NCBI RefSeq assembly: GCF_018476885.1
Contig: NZ_JAHCVJ010000004.1
Location: 248,001-312,000, forward strand
Source: Geoanaerobacter pelophilus
GTDB lineage: Bacteria > Desulfobacterota > Desulfuromonadia > Geobacterales > DSM-12255
DNA length: 64,000 nucleotides
Direction: 5' to 3'
Shown: positions 1-8,447 of the stretch, in pieces
Position numbering within the stretch: the stretch's first letter is position 1
Layout: each line of letters begins with the position of its first letter
Notes under the pieces: generated by a model
Seen by the model: only the letters and a program-made list of their open reading frames with translations
Databases searched by the model: none
Told to the model about the DNA's origin: nothing
Program-made: the position numbers and the translations under genes

Positions 1-57
1 GACCTGCTGACCCGAGCCGCTGATTCCCTCGATAACTATAAATTTACCTTTTCTCAC
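1..57 (-). CDS. P-loop (dTMP kinase-like) protein, N-terminal fragment
   Basis: Only the first 19 codons are inside the window. A GTG start follows a strong ribosome binding site (AGGAGG at 63-68 read on the minus strand). The product begins with a beta strand FIVIEG and then the loop GISGSGQQ, which is placed and shaped like the Walker A loop of thymidylate kinases (family pattern EGxDGxGKST). The invariant Lys and the following Ser/Thr read as Gln-Gln here. The gene starts 9 bases after the biotinyl subunit gene ends and is probably co-transcribed with it. Function is inferred from a very short stretch and could be another P-loop kinase. Confidence 0.45.
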   Translation of the reverse strand, partial: MRKGKFIVIEGISGSGQQV

Positions 58-66
58 TTTATCCTC

Positions 67-1410
67 CTAGATAATAGCTTTCATATAGGCAATCGTCTTT
101 TCTCGTTTCAGCTGCTTGATTTCATCCGGGTTGACTTCAACGAATTTCTCGTCCGGAGTGACCTTGAACAACGGCTGCCCCTTCTGTACGATGCTACCGT
201 CCGCACCCTGCATGATGATCTTGTCAATAGTGCCGGAGAAAGTGGCCCGGACAGTGTTGAACATCTTCATAACCTCGATGATGTAGAGGGCCTGGCCTTT
301 TTCGAAATGCATCCCTTCCTGCACGAACGGTGGCAAGCCAGGTGCTTCCTGACCATAGTACATGCCGCCGCAGATAGCGACGATCTCGTCAGCCTTGGTG
401 GCAGGTGGCGGTACCAGTATCTTTTTCATGCGGACCTGCAGTTCTGTGTCGTTCAGGTATTCAGGAATAGTAACCTCCAGGTCCTCTTCCACCTTGAAGT
501 CCCAGAACTTGGTGTTATCGGCGACTACGAACAGCATGCCGAGCAGTTCCAGCCCGGCCTCGAACCCCATATGAGCTGACTGGATCCCTGCCCATTCTTC
601 TGCAGAAAAACCACCCTGTGGCTTTTCCTTTTCCAGCACAACAGAAAGCTTGTCGAACTCGTGCATCCCGAGCTTGAACTTTTCGGAGAGCGTCGAGTAA
701 AAGCTGAGACCTTTCTGGAGCAGCTCGTTATCATGGCTCCAGATCACATCGGCAGCCGGAGCAGCCGGGTCAAAGTTCATGTTCAGGTATTCATAGGTAT
801 CAGCCAGGATAACAAAGGGGTTGTCATGCCAAACTACTTTCCCTTTCTCCATGGTGAAGTTCCTACGGTTAAGAGAGAGCCAGCCGGAGAGCAGGTGCGG
901 ATCTTCCAGCAGCTTGTCCATGGGGCGGGTAACCAGTGTCCCCTTCCGGTCAATAATCTGCGACATGGTCTTGCCGACATTCGGGTCATCGGGGAACTGC
1001 TCGGCCATCTTCTTGGCATAATGCTTTTTAAGCTGGAGGAATGCAGCAACGGTATCAAGCTTGCTCGCCTCTTCCTTCAACTGGCCGACCAGGGTGAGAT
1101 AAGGCACGACAAAACGGGTGGTCGGCTTGGCCATGACATTTTGGCCGAGGAACCAGTTGACCAGGCCATAGTGGAATTCCAGGTTGGTGGCCATGTCGGA
1201 ACCGCGGAGGGTTGTTTTGCCAAGGACCTTTGACAGGTGCTGATAGCTGGCAAGACGATCCTCGCCCTTGGTGAGAAGCAGGGCGATGTTTGAGTCATAG
1301 GCGCCGGCCACCTTGTAGCGCATGAACATGCCGGTATCCGGATTGACTAGGCAGATTCCCTGGTCGTCACGGATCTCGCCTTCGATCGGCGCCGACCAAT
1401 ATCTGATCAT
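67..1410 (-). CDS. Acyl-CoA carboxylase: biotin carboxylase C-terminal part plus biotinyl domain (downstream frame of split gene)
   Basis: 447 residues. Residues 1-90 match the C-terminal part of a biotin carboxylase domain, and residues 340-418 form a biotinyl domain with the motif EVMKM; Lys382 is the expected biotinylation site. Residues 90-340 are not recognised. The start ATG overlaps the stop of the preceding frame as ATGA, with only a weak GGCGGG upstream. The split falls inside the biotin carboxylase C-terminal fold. Reading this frame back past its ATG gives SLSPHAGGMIRYW, the family's usual PxxG stretch, so the two frames look like one gene broken by a frameshift in a (CT)6 run. Removing one CT unit would give one 959-residue protein. 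Biotin-dependent CO2 transfer to an acyl-CoA is expected in the cytoplasm; the substrate is not determined. Confidence 0.8.
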   Translation of the reverse strand: MIRYWSAPIEGEIRDDQGICLVNPDTGMFMRYKVAGAYDSNIALLLTKGEDRLASYQHLSKVLGKTTLRGSDMATNLEFHYGLVNWFLGQNVMAKPTTRFVVPYLTLVGQLKEEASKLDTVAAFLQLKKHYAKKMAEQFPDDPNVGKTMSQIIDRKGTLVTRPMDKLLEDPHLLSGWLSLNRRNFTMEKGKVVWHDNPFVILADTYEYLNMNFDPAAPAADVIWSHDNELLQKGLSFYSTLSEKFKLGMHEFDKLSVVLEKEKPQGGFSAEEWAGIQSAHMGFEAGLELLGMLFVVADNTKFWDFKVEEDLEVTIPEYLNDTELQVRMKKILVPPPATKADEIVAICGGMYYGQEAPGLPPFVQEGMHFEKGQALYIIEVMKMFNTVRATFSGTIDKIIMQGADGSIVQKGQPLFKVTPDEKFVEVNPDEIKQLKREKTIAYMKAII

Positions 1411-2948
1411 CCCGCCGGCATGCGGAGAGAGAGAGAGCTGTCAGTGGCATTAAGCCGAGCCTCGGCGGCAGCACCAAAGCGGGGAATACGCTCCGGCTTG
1501 GGGAGCCGTTTCTTGTGCTTTACCAGAAGCGCCATCGCTTCAACCAGTGACTCGACGATGAAGAAATCGTTCTTGTCTTTGGGGTTGGTGAACTTGAGAG
1601 AGTAGCAGAGCTCGGAAACCCGGTGCTCCACCTGAATCCGGGTGTTGACCTCCATGAAGTAATAACGGTCACGGTCAACGATACACTCGAAGGTTGATGC
1701 AGAATCAAGCCCTACAGCTTGGCCGAACTTGGTGGAGTCCTCTTCCATCCTCTTGAGAACCTTGAGATCGCTCTCCAGGGCCTTCACCTCTGCCTTGCGC
1801 CCTGCGGCCTTCGCCTTTTCGATTGCCAGGGCCAGACTTTCCTGGGTTACGGAGATTTCCAGCAGCTTCTGCTCATGCATCTGCAGAGAGCAATCACGGC
1901 CACCCAAGGAGACGCACCATTCGCCGTTCCCTACCAGCTGTATTTCGTTGTGGCGGGTCTGTTCGATGTTAAGCTCGACCAGCACGTTCTTGTTGTCGCC
2001 GATGCCGTTGGCTTTGACTTCATTCAGGACTTCGCGCACTAGGGTCGGGGTTTCGACTGCCGCTTCCTTGATCTGCTTCGCAGTCGGATTCTTGACTGAC
2101 AGGAGAGAGGCGCCGAGAATCCGCTGGCCCTTACCGCCGCCGCCGCCGATCGCCTTGAGGCGAATCCGGCTCCCCGGGTACTCCTTGAACATGTTCTCCA
2201 CTTCGACCTGCACCTGAGCAGAGAGCTCCTCGATGGAGTAGAGGTCGAGTCCCTTCTCGTATGAGGCGTAGAGAATTTCGTCGGCCAAGTCCTCCAGCGA
2301 AAGCTTGGTATCTTTGGCAACCTTGGCGTCAAGCTCAATCCCTTCAGCCTTGGCCAGAGCCAGCAGTTTGTCCCTCGTAGGATACTTCTTCACCAGGGTG
2401 CGGGCCGTGACATTGTTGATACCTGGGGTAACGCTTACCCCTACCGCCAGGGCGGTCCGCTTGGCTTCGTCCTTCTTGCCGGCATCGGCCTGGGTGCGGG
2501 AGTTCGGCCCCATGAATGACAGGCCGGCTTTCTCGATCTCGGCGACGAACTCTTCGTCTTCGGCCATGAAGCCGTAACCGGCGAAGATCGCATCGTAGTT
2601 ATTGTCCTTGGCGATCTGGATGATCTGGCCGATCCGCTCGACTCGCTCTTCCTTGCTGGCGCCGGTATAGTCGGGCACCCGGTGAACGCGGTTGGAATCG
2701 GTCAACTGGCGCAGTTCCGGCGCCAGGGCGTTGGCATAGACAATGGAATCTTTCTCGGAGAGCAGGATGCCGTAATGGGTTATCCCCATCTCTTCAAAAA
2801 CATCCATCGCCTCTTTCCGGATCGGTCCGCGACAGACAATGAGGGGCTTCAGGTCTTCACAGGCGAATGAGCGGACCCACTCGGAGGGGGACTGGCCCAG
2901 GCGGCGGTCCCGGTGAATCAGGGGGTTGTTCATATACAGATCGGTCAT
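1407..2948 (-). CDS. Acyl-CoA carboxylase: biotin carboxylase ATP-grasp part (upstream frame of split gene)
   Basis: 513 residues covering the N-terminal and ATP-grasp parts of biotin carboxylase, which carboxylates biotin with ATP and bicarbonate. Visible are the N-terminal domain (about 34-150), the TPGI loop (174-177), the glycine-rich GGGGGKG (268-274), and the catalytic stretch MEVNTRIQVEH (432-442). Between TPG and the glycine loop there are about 90 residues, where classical enzymes have about 20, so a large insertion is present; a second smaller one lies near 365-410. The reading frame ends in an off-frame tail (LRMPAG) just after a (CT)6 repeat, see the downstream frame. It lies 45 bases after the carboxyltransferase gene, in one operon. 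Confidence 0.85.
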   Translation of the reverse strand: MTDLYMNNPLIHRDRRLGQSPSEWVRSFACEDLKPLIVCRGPIRKEAMDVFEEMGITHYGILLSEKDSIVYANALAPELRQLTDSNRVHRVPDYTGASKEERVERIGQIIQIAKDNNYDAIFAGYGFMAEDEEFVAEIEKAGLSFMGPNSRTQADAGKKDEAKRTALAVGVSVTPGINNVTARTLVKKYPTRDKLLALAKAEGIELDAKVAKDTKLSLEDLADEILYASYEKGLDLYSIEELSAQVQVEVENMFKEYPGSRIRLKAIGGGGGKGQRILGASLLSVKNPTAKQIKEAAVETPTLVREVLNEVKANGIGDNKNVLVELNIEQTRHNEIQLVGNGEWCVSLGGRDCSLQMHEQKLLEISVTQESLALAIEKAKAAGRKAEVKALESDLKVLKRMEEDSTKFGQAVGLDSASTFECIVDRDRYYFMEVNTRIQVEHRVSELCYSLKFTNPKDKNDFFIVESLVEAMALLVKHKKRLPKPERIPRFGAAAEARLNATDSSLSLRMPAG

Positions 2949-2993
2949 TGGTCTCTATCTCCAATATAAAATATAATTTTTTAAAATCAGTGT

Positions 2994-4718
2994 TTAATGG
3001 AACTCGCGCTGCGGGCCACCCATCGGTGCCGGTTTGTAGTGACGCAGCAGGAAGTGCAGGTTCTCGCCAAGCACCTTGCGCAGATCGGTCGGCATGACGA
3101 TGGAGGAGATCGAGCCCAGTGACAGACCTTCTTTCGGGTTCATCAGCTCTTTTTCATAGCGCTGGTTCAAGGCCACTTCCTGGCCTTTCAGCCATTCGGC
3201 AGCTTCCTTCTCAGCGTCAAGCTTTGCAGCTCCGGCTTCCATGCCGGCCTTGATCCGCTCTTCAGCGCCTTTTCTGACCATGTCAGCGGCAGTTGCCCGT
3301 ACCTTGCGCAGATCGTCCTTGTAGACGAACTCCTTGCCGGCAGGTCCCATAACCGCCAGACGGGTAGTGGGGAGCGCCAGCACCAGGTCAGCGCCGGTGG
3401 GATAGTTGTTGTAAGAGGCATAAGCTCCGCCGTAGGCGTTGCGCAGAATCAGCAGAATCCGCGGAGTGCGGACATCGACGATGGAATCGAGCATGGAGCG
3501 GCCGGCCTGCACGATACCACGGGCTTCCTGCTCGCGCCCCGGCAAAAAGCCGGTGGTGTCTTCCATGAAGATGATCGGGATATTGTAGATGTTGCAGAAA
3601 CGAACGAAACGGGCAATCTTCACCGCGGAATCGCAATCGATCTGGCCGGAAGAGACTGCTGAGTTGTTGGCGCAGAAGCCAACTACCTGGCCACCAAGGC
3701 GACCGAAGGCAGTAACCACTTCCCTGGCGCGCTCCGGCTGAAGCTCGAAATAGTCGCCATGGTCGCAAATCTGCTGGATAACAATGGAGACATCGAACGG
3801 GGTGTTGAACCCAGTCGGAGAGTTGAAGGCCTTTTTCAACAGGGTATTGATTTCCCAGGTCTTGCGGTCAAGCGGGTCGCTGGTTTCCTGGAATGGTGGT
3901 GCCATATTGTTATTGTCAGGGATGTAGGAGAGCAACCGCACTGCTGTCCGCAGCGCAGCAACTTCGTCGGCAACGGTAAGGTCTGCAACCCCCGTCTTTC
4001 CGTGAACCTTTGGTCCGCCGAGTTCTTCAGGGGTGATGTCCTCGCCAAGCACCGACTTGACTACTCCGGGACCGGTGAGTCCGAAGAAGGTGTCGTTGGG
4101 CTGAATCACGAAGCTCCCCTGACGCGGCAGATAAGAACCGCCGCCGGCATTGAAGCCGAACATGCACATGATAGACGGCACCACGCCGCTGATCTTGCGC
4201 AGGGCGGTGAACGCCTCGGCATAGCCGTCGAGACCGCCGACCCCGGCCGGCACAAAGGCCCCGGCGGAATCGTTCATACCGATCAGCGGAATCCCCTTCT
4301 CGCCTGCCATATTGAAGAGCCTGGCCAGTTTGCTGCCGTTGGTGGCATCGATGGAACCAGCCCTTACCGTGAAATCATGACCATAAACAGCAACATCTCG
4401 ACCGCCGATATTGAGAATGGCCGTTACCAGTGAGGCGCCGTCCAGATTCTTACCCCAGTTCTGATAGAGAACATTTGGTTCTTTGTCGGAGAGCACTCTC
4501 AGCCTCTCCCATACCGTCATCCTCTTTTTAAAATGCTGCTTTTCAATCTGGGCGATACTTACCGACTTGATCGGCCGCTGAATAAGGTCATACCCTTCCT
4601 GCATCGCCTCTTCATAACCGCCGGTTGTCCTTGAAATTTCGCCTGGAATGGTGAATTCCACCACTTCGGCCGGGGCAAATGGGTTCTTTAGTGATGGTTT
4701 GATCGCGCTCTTAGACAT
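2994..4718 (-). CDS. Acyl-CoA carboxylase carboxyltransferase subunit
   Basis: 574 residues from the chosen ATG, which has GGAAGGA 8 bases upstream; another ATG 9 bases earlier directly abuts that site. The protein has the two crotonase-like halves of biotin-dependent carboxyltransferases: an N half with SAGAFVPAG and [11 protein letters not shown], and a C half with [11 protein letters not shown] and GGAYASYNN, which supply the two oxyanion holes. It moves the carboxyl group between carboxybiotin and an acyl-CoA. The length is nearer to glutaconyl-CoA decarboxylase alpha (about 587) than to propionyl-CoA carboxylase beta (about 510-530), so the substrate remains open: acetyl-, propionyl- or glutaconyl-type CoA. 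No sodium-pump subunit is seen nearby, which argues for a soluble carboxylase. It lies 101 bases after the XRE-cupin regulator. Confidence 0.88.
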   Translation of the reverse strand: MSKSAIKPSLKNPFAPAEVVEFTIPGEISRTTGGYEEAMQEGYDLIQRPIKSVSIAQIEKQHFKKRMTVWERLRVLSDKEPNVLYQNWGKNLDGASLVTAILNIGGRDVAVYGHDFTVRAGSIDATNGSKLARLFNMAGEKGIPLIGMNDSAGAFVPAGVGGLDGYAEAFTALRKISGVVPSIMCMFGFNAGGGSYLPRQGSFVIQPNDTFFGLTGPGVVKSVLGEDITPEELGGPKVHGKTGVADLTVADEVAALRTAVRLLSYIPDNNNMAPPFQETSDPLDRKTWEINTLLKKAFNSPTGFNTPFDVSIVIQQICDHGDYFELQPERAREVVTAFGRLGGQVVGFCANNSAVSSGQIDCDSAVKIARFVRFCNIYNIPIIFMEDTTGFLPGREQEARGIVQAGRSMLDSIVDVRTPRILLILRNAYGGAYASYNNYPTGADLVLALPTTRLAVMGPAGKEFVYKDDLRKVRATAADMVRKGAEERIKAGMEAGAAKLDAEKEAAEWLKGQEVALNQRYEKELMNPKEGLSLGSISSIVMPTDLRKVLGENLHFLLRHYKPAPMGGPQREFH

Positions 4719-4819
4719 CTTGGCCATCCTTCCGGTACATTGAATTTTTCACTGCAATTCCTCCTCAAGAAATTCTTTATAAAGACCAACGTAATAATCG
4801 AAAGCTGCCGGGAATTATT

Positions 4820-5383
4820 TTATCTGGTAACGACCGCCAGCACCTTGACCTCGCTCCCGTCTTTTGAGAGCAGCCGATGCCGGAGCGAAGAATCAAAATA
4901 AACGCAGTCTCCTGCGGCAAGGGTTAGCCTGTCATCTTCAAGCAGCAGTTCCGCTTCACCCTGCACCACAAAAAGAAACTCTTCACCATCGTGGCTGTAT
5001 GTGTTCTCTTCGTGGGCCTTTTCAGTCACTGTGAGCAGGAACGGCTCCATCTTCTTGTTCTGCTTGCGAAACGAAAGGGATTCATAGGAGTAGCCCTGAC
5101 TTGTCCCTGAGCGGGAGATGACCCGCGGGATAAGTTTCCCTTCCCCCTTGCGAACCACCTCGTAACGGCACTCCTCTTCATCCTCGATGAAAAACAGCCC
5201 GATCTTCACATCGAAGAAGTTCGCAATCTTGGAAAGCGTTGCAATCGGTGGCGATACGTTATTGTTTTCTATCTGGGAGATTAAGGCAGGCGAAAACCCG
5301 GTCTCCTTGGCCACAGCCTGGAGAGTAAGCTTTTTAGCAAGCCGGAGCTTCTTGATCTTGGCCCCTATATTGTAATCAGACAT
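4820..5383 (-). CDS. XRE-family regulator with C-terminal cupin domain
   Basis: 187 residues. Residues 7-65 form a Cro/C1-type helix-turn-helix (recognition helix in SPALISQIENN). Residues 110-185 form a cupin beta barrel (HDGEEFLFVVQGEAEL, then SLRHRL). This two-domain layout is typical of ligand-sensing regulators that act on neighbouring metabolic genes. It is the first gene of the carboxylase operon and has a good promoter about 150 bases upstream. The likely role, inferred from position, is control of the acyl-CoA carboxylase genes, possibly by sensing an acyl compound in the cupin. The start ATG has only a weak GGTGC upstream. Confidence 0.85.
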   Translation of the reverse strand: MSDYNIGAKIKKLRLAKKLTLQAVAKETGFSPALISQIENNNVSPPIATLSKIANFFDVKIGLFFIEDEEECRYEVVRKGEGKLIPRVISRSGTSQGYSYESLSFRKQNKKMEPFLLTVTEKAHEENTYSHDGEEFLFVVQGEAELLLEDDRLTLAAGDCVYFDSSLRHRLLSKDGSEVKVLAVVTR

Positions 5384-5531
5384 TTATGCACCGATGGCGG
5401 ATACAAAAAAACCCATCAGACAGCTTGCGACTGGCCCTTGAAAAAGCCCGGAACCAAGAAGATGGGATTTACACTTTGCCGCTGGACTGGACGATAAACA
5501 ACAAAATCAAACCGGTTTTTATTGGTGCTAA

Positions 5532-5560
5532 AAAATACTGGTAGACCTGCAAAGTGTCAA
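5532..5560 (-). promoter_or_regulatory. Sigma-70 promoter with palindromic operator candidate
   Basis: On the minus strand TTGACA (5555-5560) is followed after exactly 17 bases by TATTTT (5532-5537), a near-consensus housekeeping promoter facing the XRE-cupin gene. A perfect palindrome AAACCGGTTT lies at 5509-5518, just past the predicted start site, where a repressor could block transcription. The resulting leader is about 140 bases. Confidence 0.65.
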
Positions 5561-5606
5561 TAAAATTTTAATATGGCGATGCAAATTGAGATTAATGAGG
5601 AAGGAG

Positions 5607-5642
5607 GCCCCTTCCGGGACTTATTAATTCTCCGGAAGGGGC
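5607..5642 (-). terminator. Hairpin after glcF
   Basis: An 11-bp perfect inverted repeat (GCCCCTTCCGG and CCGGAAGGGGC) with a 14-base loop sits 33 bases after the glcF stop. The minus-strand tail is pyrimidine-rich but has no clean T run, so the terminator call is tentative. The position between the lar/glc operon and the XRE promoter fits an operon end. Confidence 0.5.
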
Positions 5643-5675
5643 GAGGAAATGCCAGGGAACAGCTTTTGTTTCCGG

Positions 5676-6965
5676 TCAGGATTTAAGCAGTCGCCGGGCG
5701 AGAACCTGCAGGGTATGCACCACCTGAACGGAACTGCCATGCTGTTTCAGACCATCGGAAAGCTGCATCATGCAACCCGGACAGCCGGTGGCCACTGCCT
5801 GGGCACCGGTCTTGATGATCGCCGCGCTCTTCATCTTGTTGATCGCCAGCGAGCTCTCATAGTGATAGACGTTGAAGGTGCCGCCAAGACCGCAGCATTT
5901 GTCGGCCCCTTCCATCTCTGCCAGTTCGATCCCCGGTGCCCCTCGGAGCAGCTCTCTTGGCTGACTGGTTATGGCGCGGGTCCGCAAGTGGCAAGGGTCA
6001 TGGTAGGTTATCCTGACCTCATTGCCGGCCCCGGTCTCTTCCGGTTTCAGTCCAAGCTTATGCAGCAGTTGCGCCGCATCCACTGTCTTGTCCGCCACGG
6101 CCTTCAACCGGGCGGCCAATGCCGGATGGCGTTTGCCGATTAGGTTGGGGTAGAACTTGTGCAGTGCGCCGCCACAGGTGGCGCAGGCAGTCATAATATA
6201 ATCTGCCTCGTACTTTTCCAGCGCTGCCAGATTTGCCTCTGCCAACTCGCGCACCGTGTCAAGATCGCCGCCGGACATGCCGGGCAAGCCACAGCACTGC
6301 TGGTTTTTCGGAATAATCACCGTACAGCCGAGATGCCGGAACAGGGCCAGGGCAGCCTCACCCACCTGCGGATAACAGAAATTGGTCATACAGCCGACAA
6401 AGTAGACTATCCGCGGTTTGCCCGGCTCGCCGGGGATCACTTCGGGGTGCCGCTCCAGAAACGGTTTCTTCGCCAGCGGCGGGATATGGCGTTTGCCGCC
6501 GACAAACGGCAGCGGAAAGCGAAGCCTTAAGCCCGAGGTCTCGGGCACTTTGCGAAAAAACAGAGGGCCGAGGATGCGGGCCGCAGCAGCTCCGAACTTC
6601 ATCAGGGAGCGATTGGCGATGACGCGCCCCACAGCCGAATGGAACGTGGTCAAACCACGCTGATTGGAGAGCGCCTCGCGCGCCACCATGACGATCTCAT
6701 CCGTCGGCACGTTGTTAGGACATTTCTCGACACAGCTACCGCAGAGCAGGCACTTGGACATGGCACTATAAGTGGCATCGTCAAGTTCAATATCACCTTT
6801 CAGCAGATGCTGGGCCAGGGCGACCTTGCCACGGGCCACTGCAGGCTCTTTGCCGAAGGTGGCAAACGCGGGGCAATGGGCGCGGCAGGCGCCGCACTTG
6901 ACACATTTCTTCAGTTCGCTCTCGATTCGCTTGAGGGCTTCAGAATTCTTATTCTTATTTTCCAC
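5676..6965 (-). CDS. glcF: Iron-sulfur subunit of glycolate/lactate oxidase (GlcF-like)
   Basis: 429 residues, starting at a GTG with AAGGG 8 bases upstream. Two ferredoxin-type clusters are clear: CVKCGACRAHCP (21-32) and CLLCGSCVEKCP (72-83). The C-terminal two thirds hold two CCG-type cysteine domains (CMTNFCYP, QQCCGLP, then DPCHLR, KCCGLGG). It passes electrons from the FAD subunit GlcD to the quinone pool or another carrier. The gene follows glcD by 12 bases and closes a three-gene operon with larA, so lactate is a likelier substrate than glycolate. No GlcE homologue is present. Confidence 0.85.
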   Translation of the reverse strand: MENKNKNSEALKRIESELKKCVKCGACRAHCPAFATFGKEPAVARGKVALAQHLLKGDIELDDATYSAMSKCLLCGSCVEKCPNNVPTDEIVMVAREALSNQRGLTTFHSAVGRVIANRSLMKFGAAAARILGPLFFRKVPETSGLRLRFPLPFVGGKRHIPPLAKKPFLERHPEVIPGEPGKPRIVYFVGCMTNFCYPQVGEAALALFRHLGCTVIIPKNQQCCGLPGMSGGDLDTVRELAEANLAALEKYEADYIMTACATCGGALHKFYPNLIGKRHPALAARLKAVADKTVDAAQLLHKLGLKPEETGAGNEVRITYHDPCHLRTRAITSQPRELLRGAPGIELAEMEGADKCCGLGGTFNVYHYESSLAINKMKSAAIIKTGAQAVATGCPGCMMQLSDGLKQHGSSVQVVHTLQVLARRLLKS

Positions 6966-6977
6966 AGAACTGCCCTT

Positions 6978-8378
6978 TCACTCGGGAGCGCATTGCTGCC
7001 CCACCGGAAACATTTTGCCCGGATTGAGAATATTGTTAGGATCCAGCGCCTGCTTGATCGCCTGCATCGCCGCCACCTGGGCCGGTTTAAGCTCCAGGTG
7101 AATGTAAGGCTGCTTGGCCAGGCCAACCCCATGTTCCCCGGACATGGTGCCGTTCAGATCGAGGGCTGCCTGGAAGATCTCGGCAATGGCCTTGTGGGCC
7201 TTTTCCTCCTGGCCCGGCACCGACTTGTCGATCATCACGTTGACATGGATGTTGCCGTCGCCGGCATGGCCGAAGTTGACGATCGGGATGTCATACCGCT
7301 GCTGGATCTTTTCAATCACCCGGATGACATCCGGCACCTTGGAGCGCGGCACCACGATATCCTCGTTGAACTTGTCCGGATTGACGTCCCGCAAGCTTGG
7401 CGACACCAGCCGCCGCACCTTCCAGAGCGCTTCCGACTCAGCAGCATCCTTGGCAATCTTGCACTCCACCAAGCCGAGAGGCTTGATCAGCTCCTGAATG
7501 CGAGTCGCCTGCTTTTCGATCAGATCGCGATCGCCATCAACCTCGATCAGCAACACTGCCCGGCCGTTGTCCGGGATCCCCAGACTGAACCGCTTGTTGA
7601 CACACTGCAGGGTGGCATAATCCATAAACTCCAGGGTAGTCGGGATAATCTTGTTGCCGATGATCGTGGAGACCGCCTTGGCAGCGCCATCGATAGAGTC
7701 GAAGATGGTCAGCATGGTCTTCTTCGCCTCTGGAAGCGGCAACAGCTTGAAGATGATCTTGGTGATTACGCCGAGGGTCCCTTCCGAGCCGCAGAGCAGC
7801 CGGGTCAGGTCGTAGCCGACCACCCCTTTGTAGGTCTCGCCGCCGGTGCGGATGATCTCGCCGGTAGGCAGCACCACCTCCAGCCCCATGACAAAGTCAC
7901 GGGTGACACCATACTTCACGCAGCGGGGGCCACCGGCATTTTCCGCCACATTGCCTCCCAGAGTGGAGAACTTGAGCGAGGCCGGGTCTGGCGGGTAGAA
8001 TAATCCCAACTTTTCAACCTCCTGCTGAAACTGCTCGGTGACCACCCCCGGCTCCACCTCGGCTATCAGGTTTTCGGTGTCGATCCGCAGGATGCGATTC
8101 AGCCTGGTCACAACCAGCACCACTCCGCCCCCCTTGGGAAGAGCGCCGCCGGTAAAGCCGCTGCCGGCGCCGCGCGGGAAAACCGGAAATTTTGCGGCAT
8201 TGGCAAGCTTCAAAACCGCCGCCACCTCGTCCGTACTACCAGGGTGAACCACCGCATCGGGAAGAAACTCCATCTGGGTAGCGTCGTAGCCATAGCAGAT
8301 CAGGTCCTGGCGGTCAGTGGCGACATTATCAGGGCCGACGATTTTTTTCAGTTCATCAAGAATTTTCTGTGAAAGCAT
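6978..8378 (-). CDS. glcD: FAD-linked 2-hydroxyacid dehydrogenase (GlcD-like)
   Basis: 466 residues, a complete member of the FAD-binding PCMH family that includes GlcD and D-lactate dehydrogenases. The FAD contact motifs PRGAGSGFTGGALP (about 73-86) and GGNVAENAGGPRC (about 143-155) are present, as is the C-terminal GEHGVG motif near 420. It oxidises a 2-hydroxyacid, probably D-lactate or glycolate, and reduces the neighbouring Fe-S subunit. The ribosome binding site CAGGT lies just next to a GTAGGGGC repeat that fills the larA-glcD gap. Substrate assignment rests on the linked racemase. Confidence 0.87.
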   Translation of the reverse strand: MLSQKILDELKKIVGPDNVATDRQDLICYGYDATQMEFLPDAVVHPGSTDEVAAVLKLANAAKFPVFPRGAGSGFTGGALPKGGGVVLVVTRLNRILRIDTENLIAEVEPGVVTEQFQQEVEKLGLFYPPDPASLKFSTLGGNVAENAGGPRCVKYGVTRDFVMGLEVVLPTGEIIRTGGETYKGVVGYDLTRLLCGSEGTLGVITKIIFKLLPLPEAKKTMLTIFDSIDGAAKAVSTIIGNKIIPTTLEFMDYATLQCVNKRFSLGIPDNGRAVLLIEVDGDRDLIEKQATRIQELIKPLGLVECKIAKDAAESEALWKVRRLVSPSLRDVNPDKFNEDIVVPRSKVPDVIRVIEKIQQRYDIPIVNFGHAGDGNIHVNVMIDKSVPGQEEKAHKAIAEIFQAALDLNGTMSGEHGVGLAKQPYIHLELKPAQVAAMQAIKQALDPNNILNPGKMFPVGQQCAPE

Positions 8379-8388
8379 AAATTTACCT

Positions 8389-8447
8389 GTAGGGGCAACC
8401 CTGGGTGGTTGCCCGGTTTCAGGGTGGCCATACAGGGCCGCCCCTAC
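8389..8447. repeat. GTAGGGGC...GCCCCTAC palindromic repeat unit
   Basis: A 59-base element bounded by GTAGGGGC (8389-8396) and its inverted copy GCCCCTAC (8440-8447), with further internal complementarity (GCAACCC, GGTTGCCC). Such GTAGGGGC-ended palindromes resemble REP/MITE-like repeats found scattered in many bacterial genomes. It overlaps the end of larA: the stop codon TAG (8444-8446) lies in the repeat. It also nearly fills the gap before glcD. It may act as a processing or attenuation hairpin inside the operon. Confidence 0.7.
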
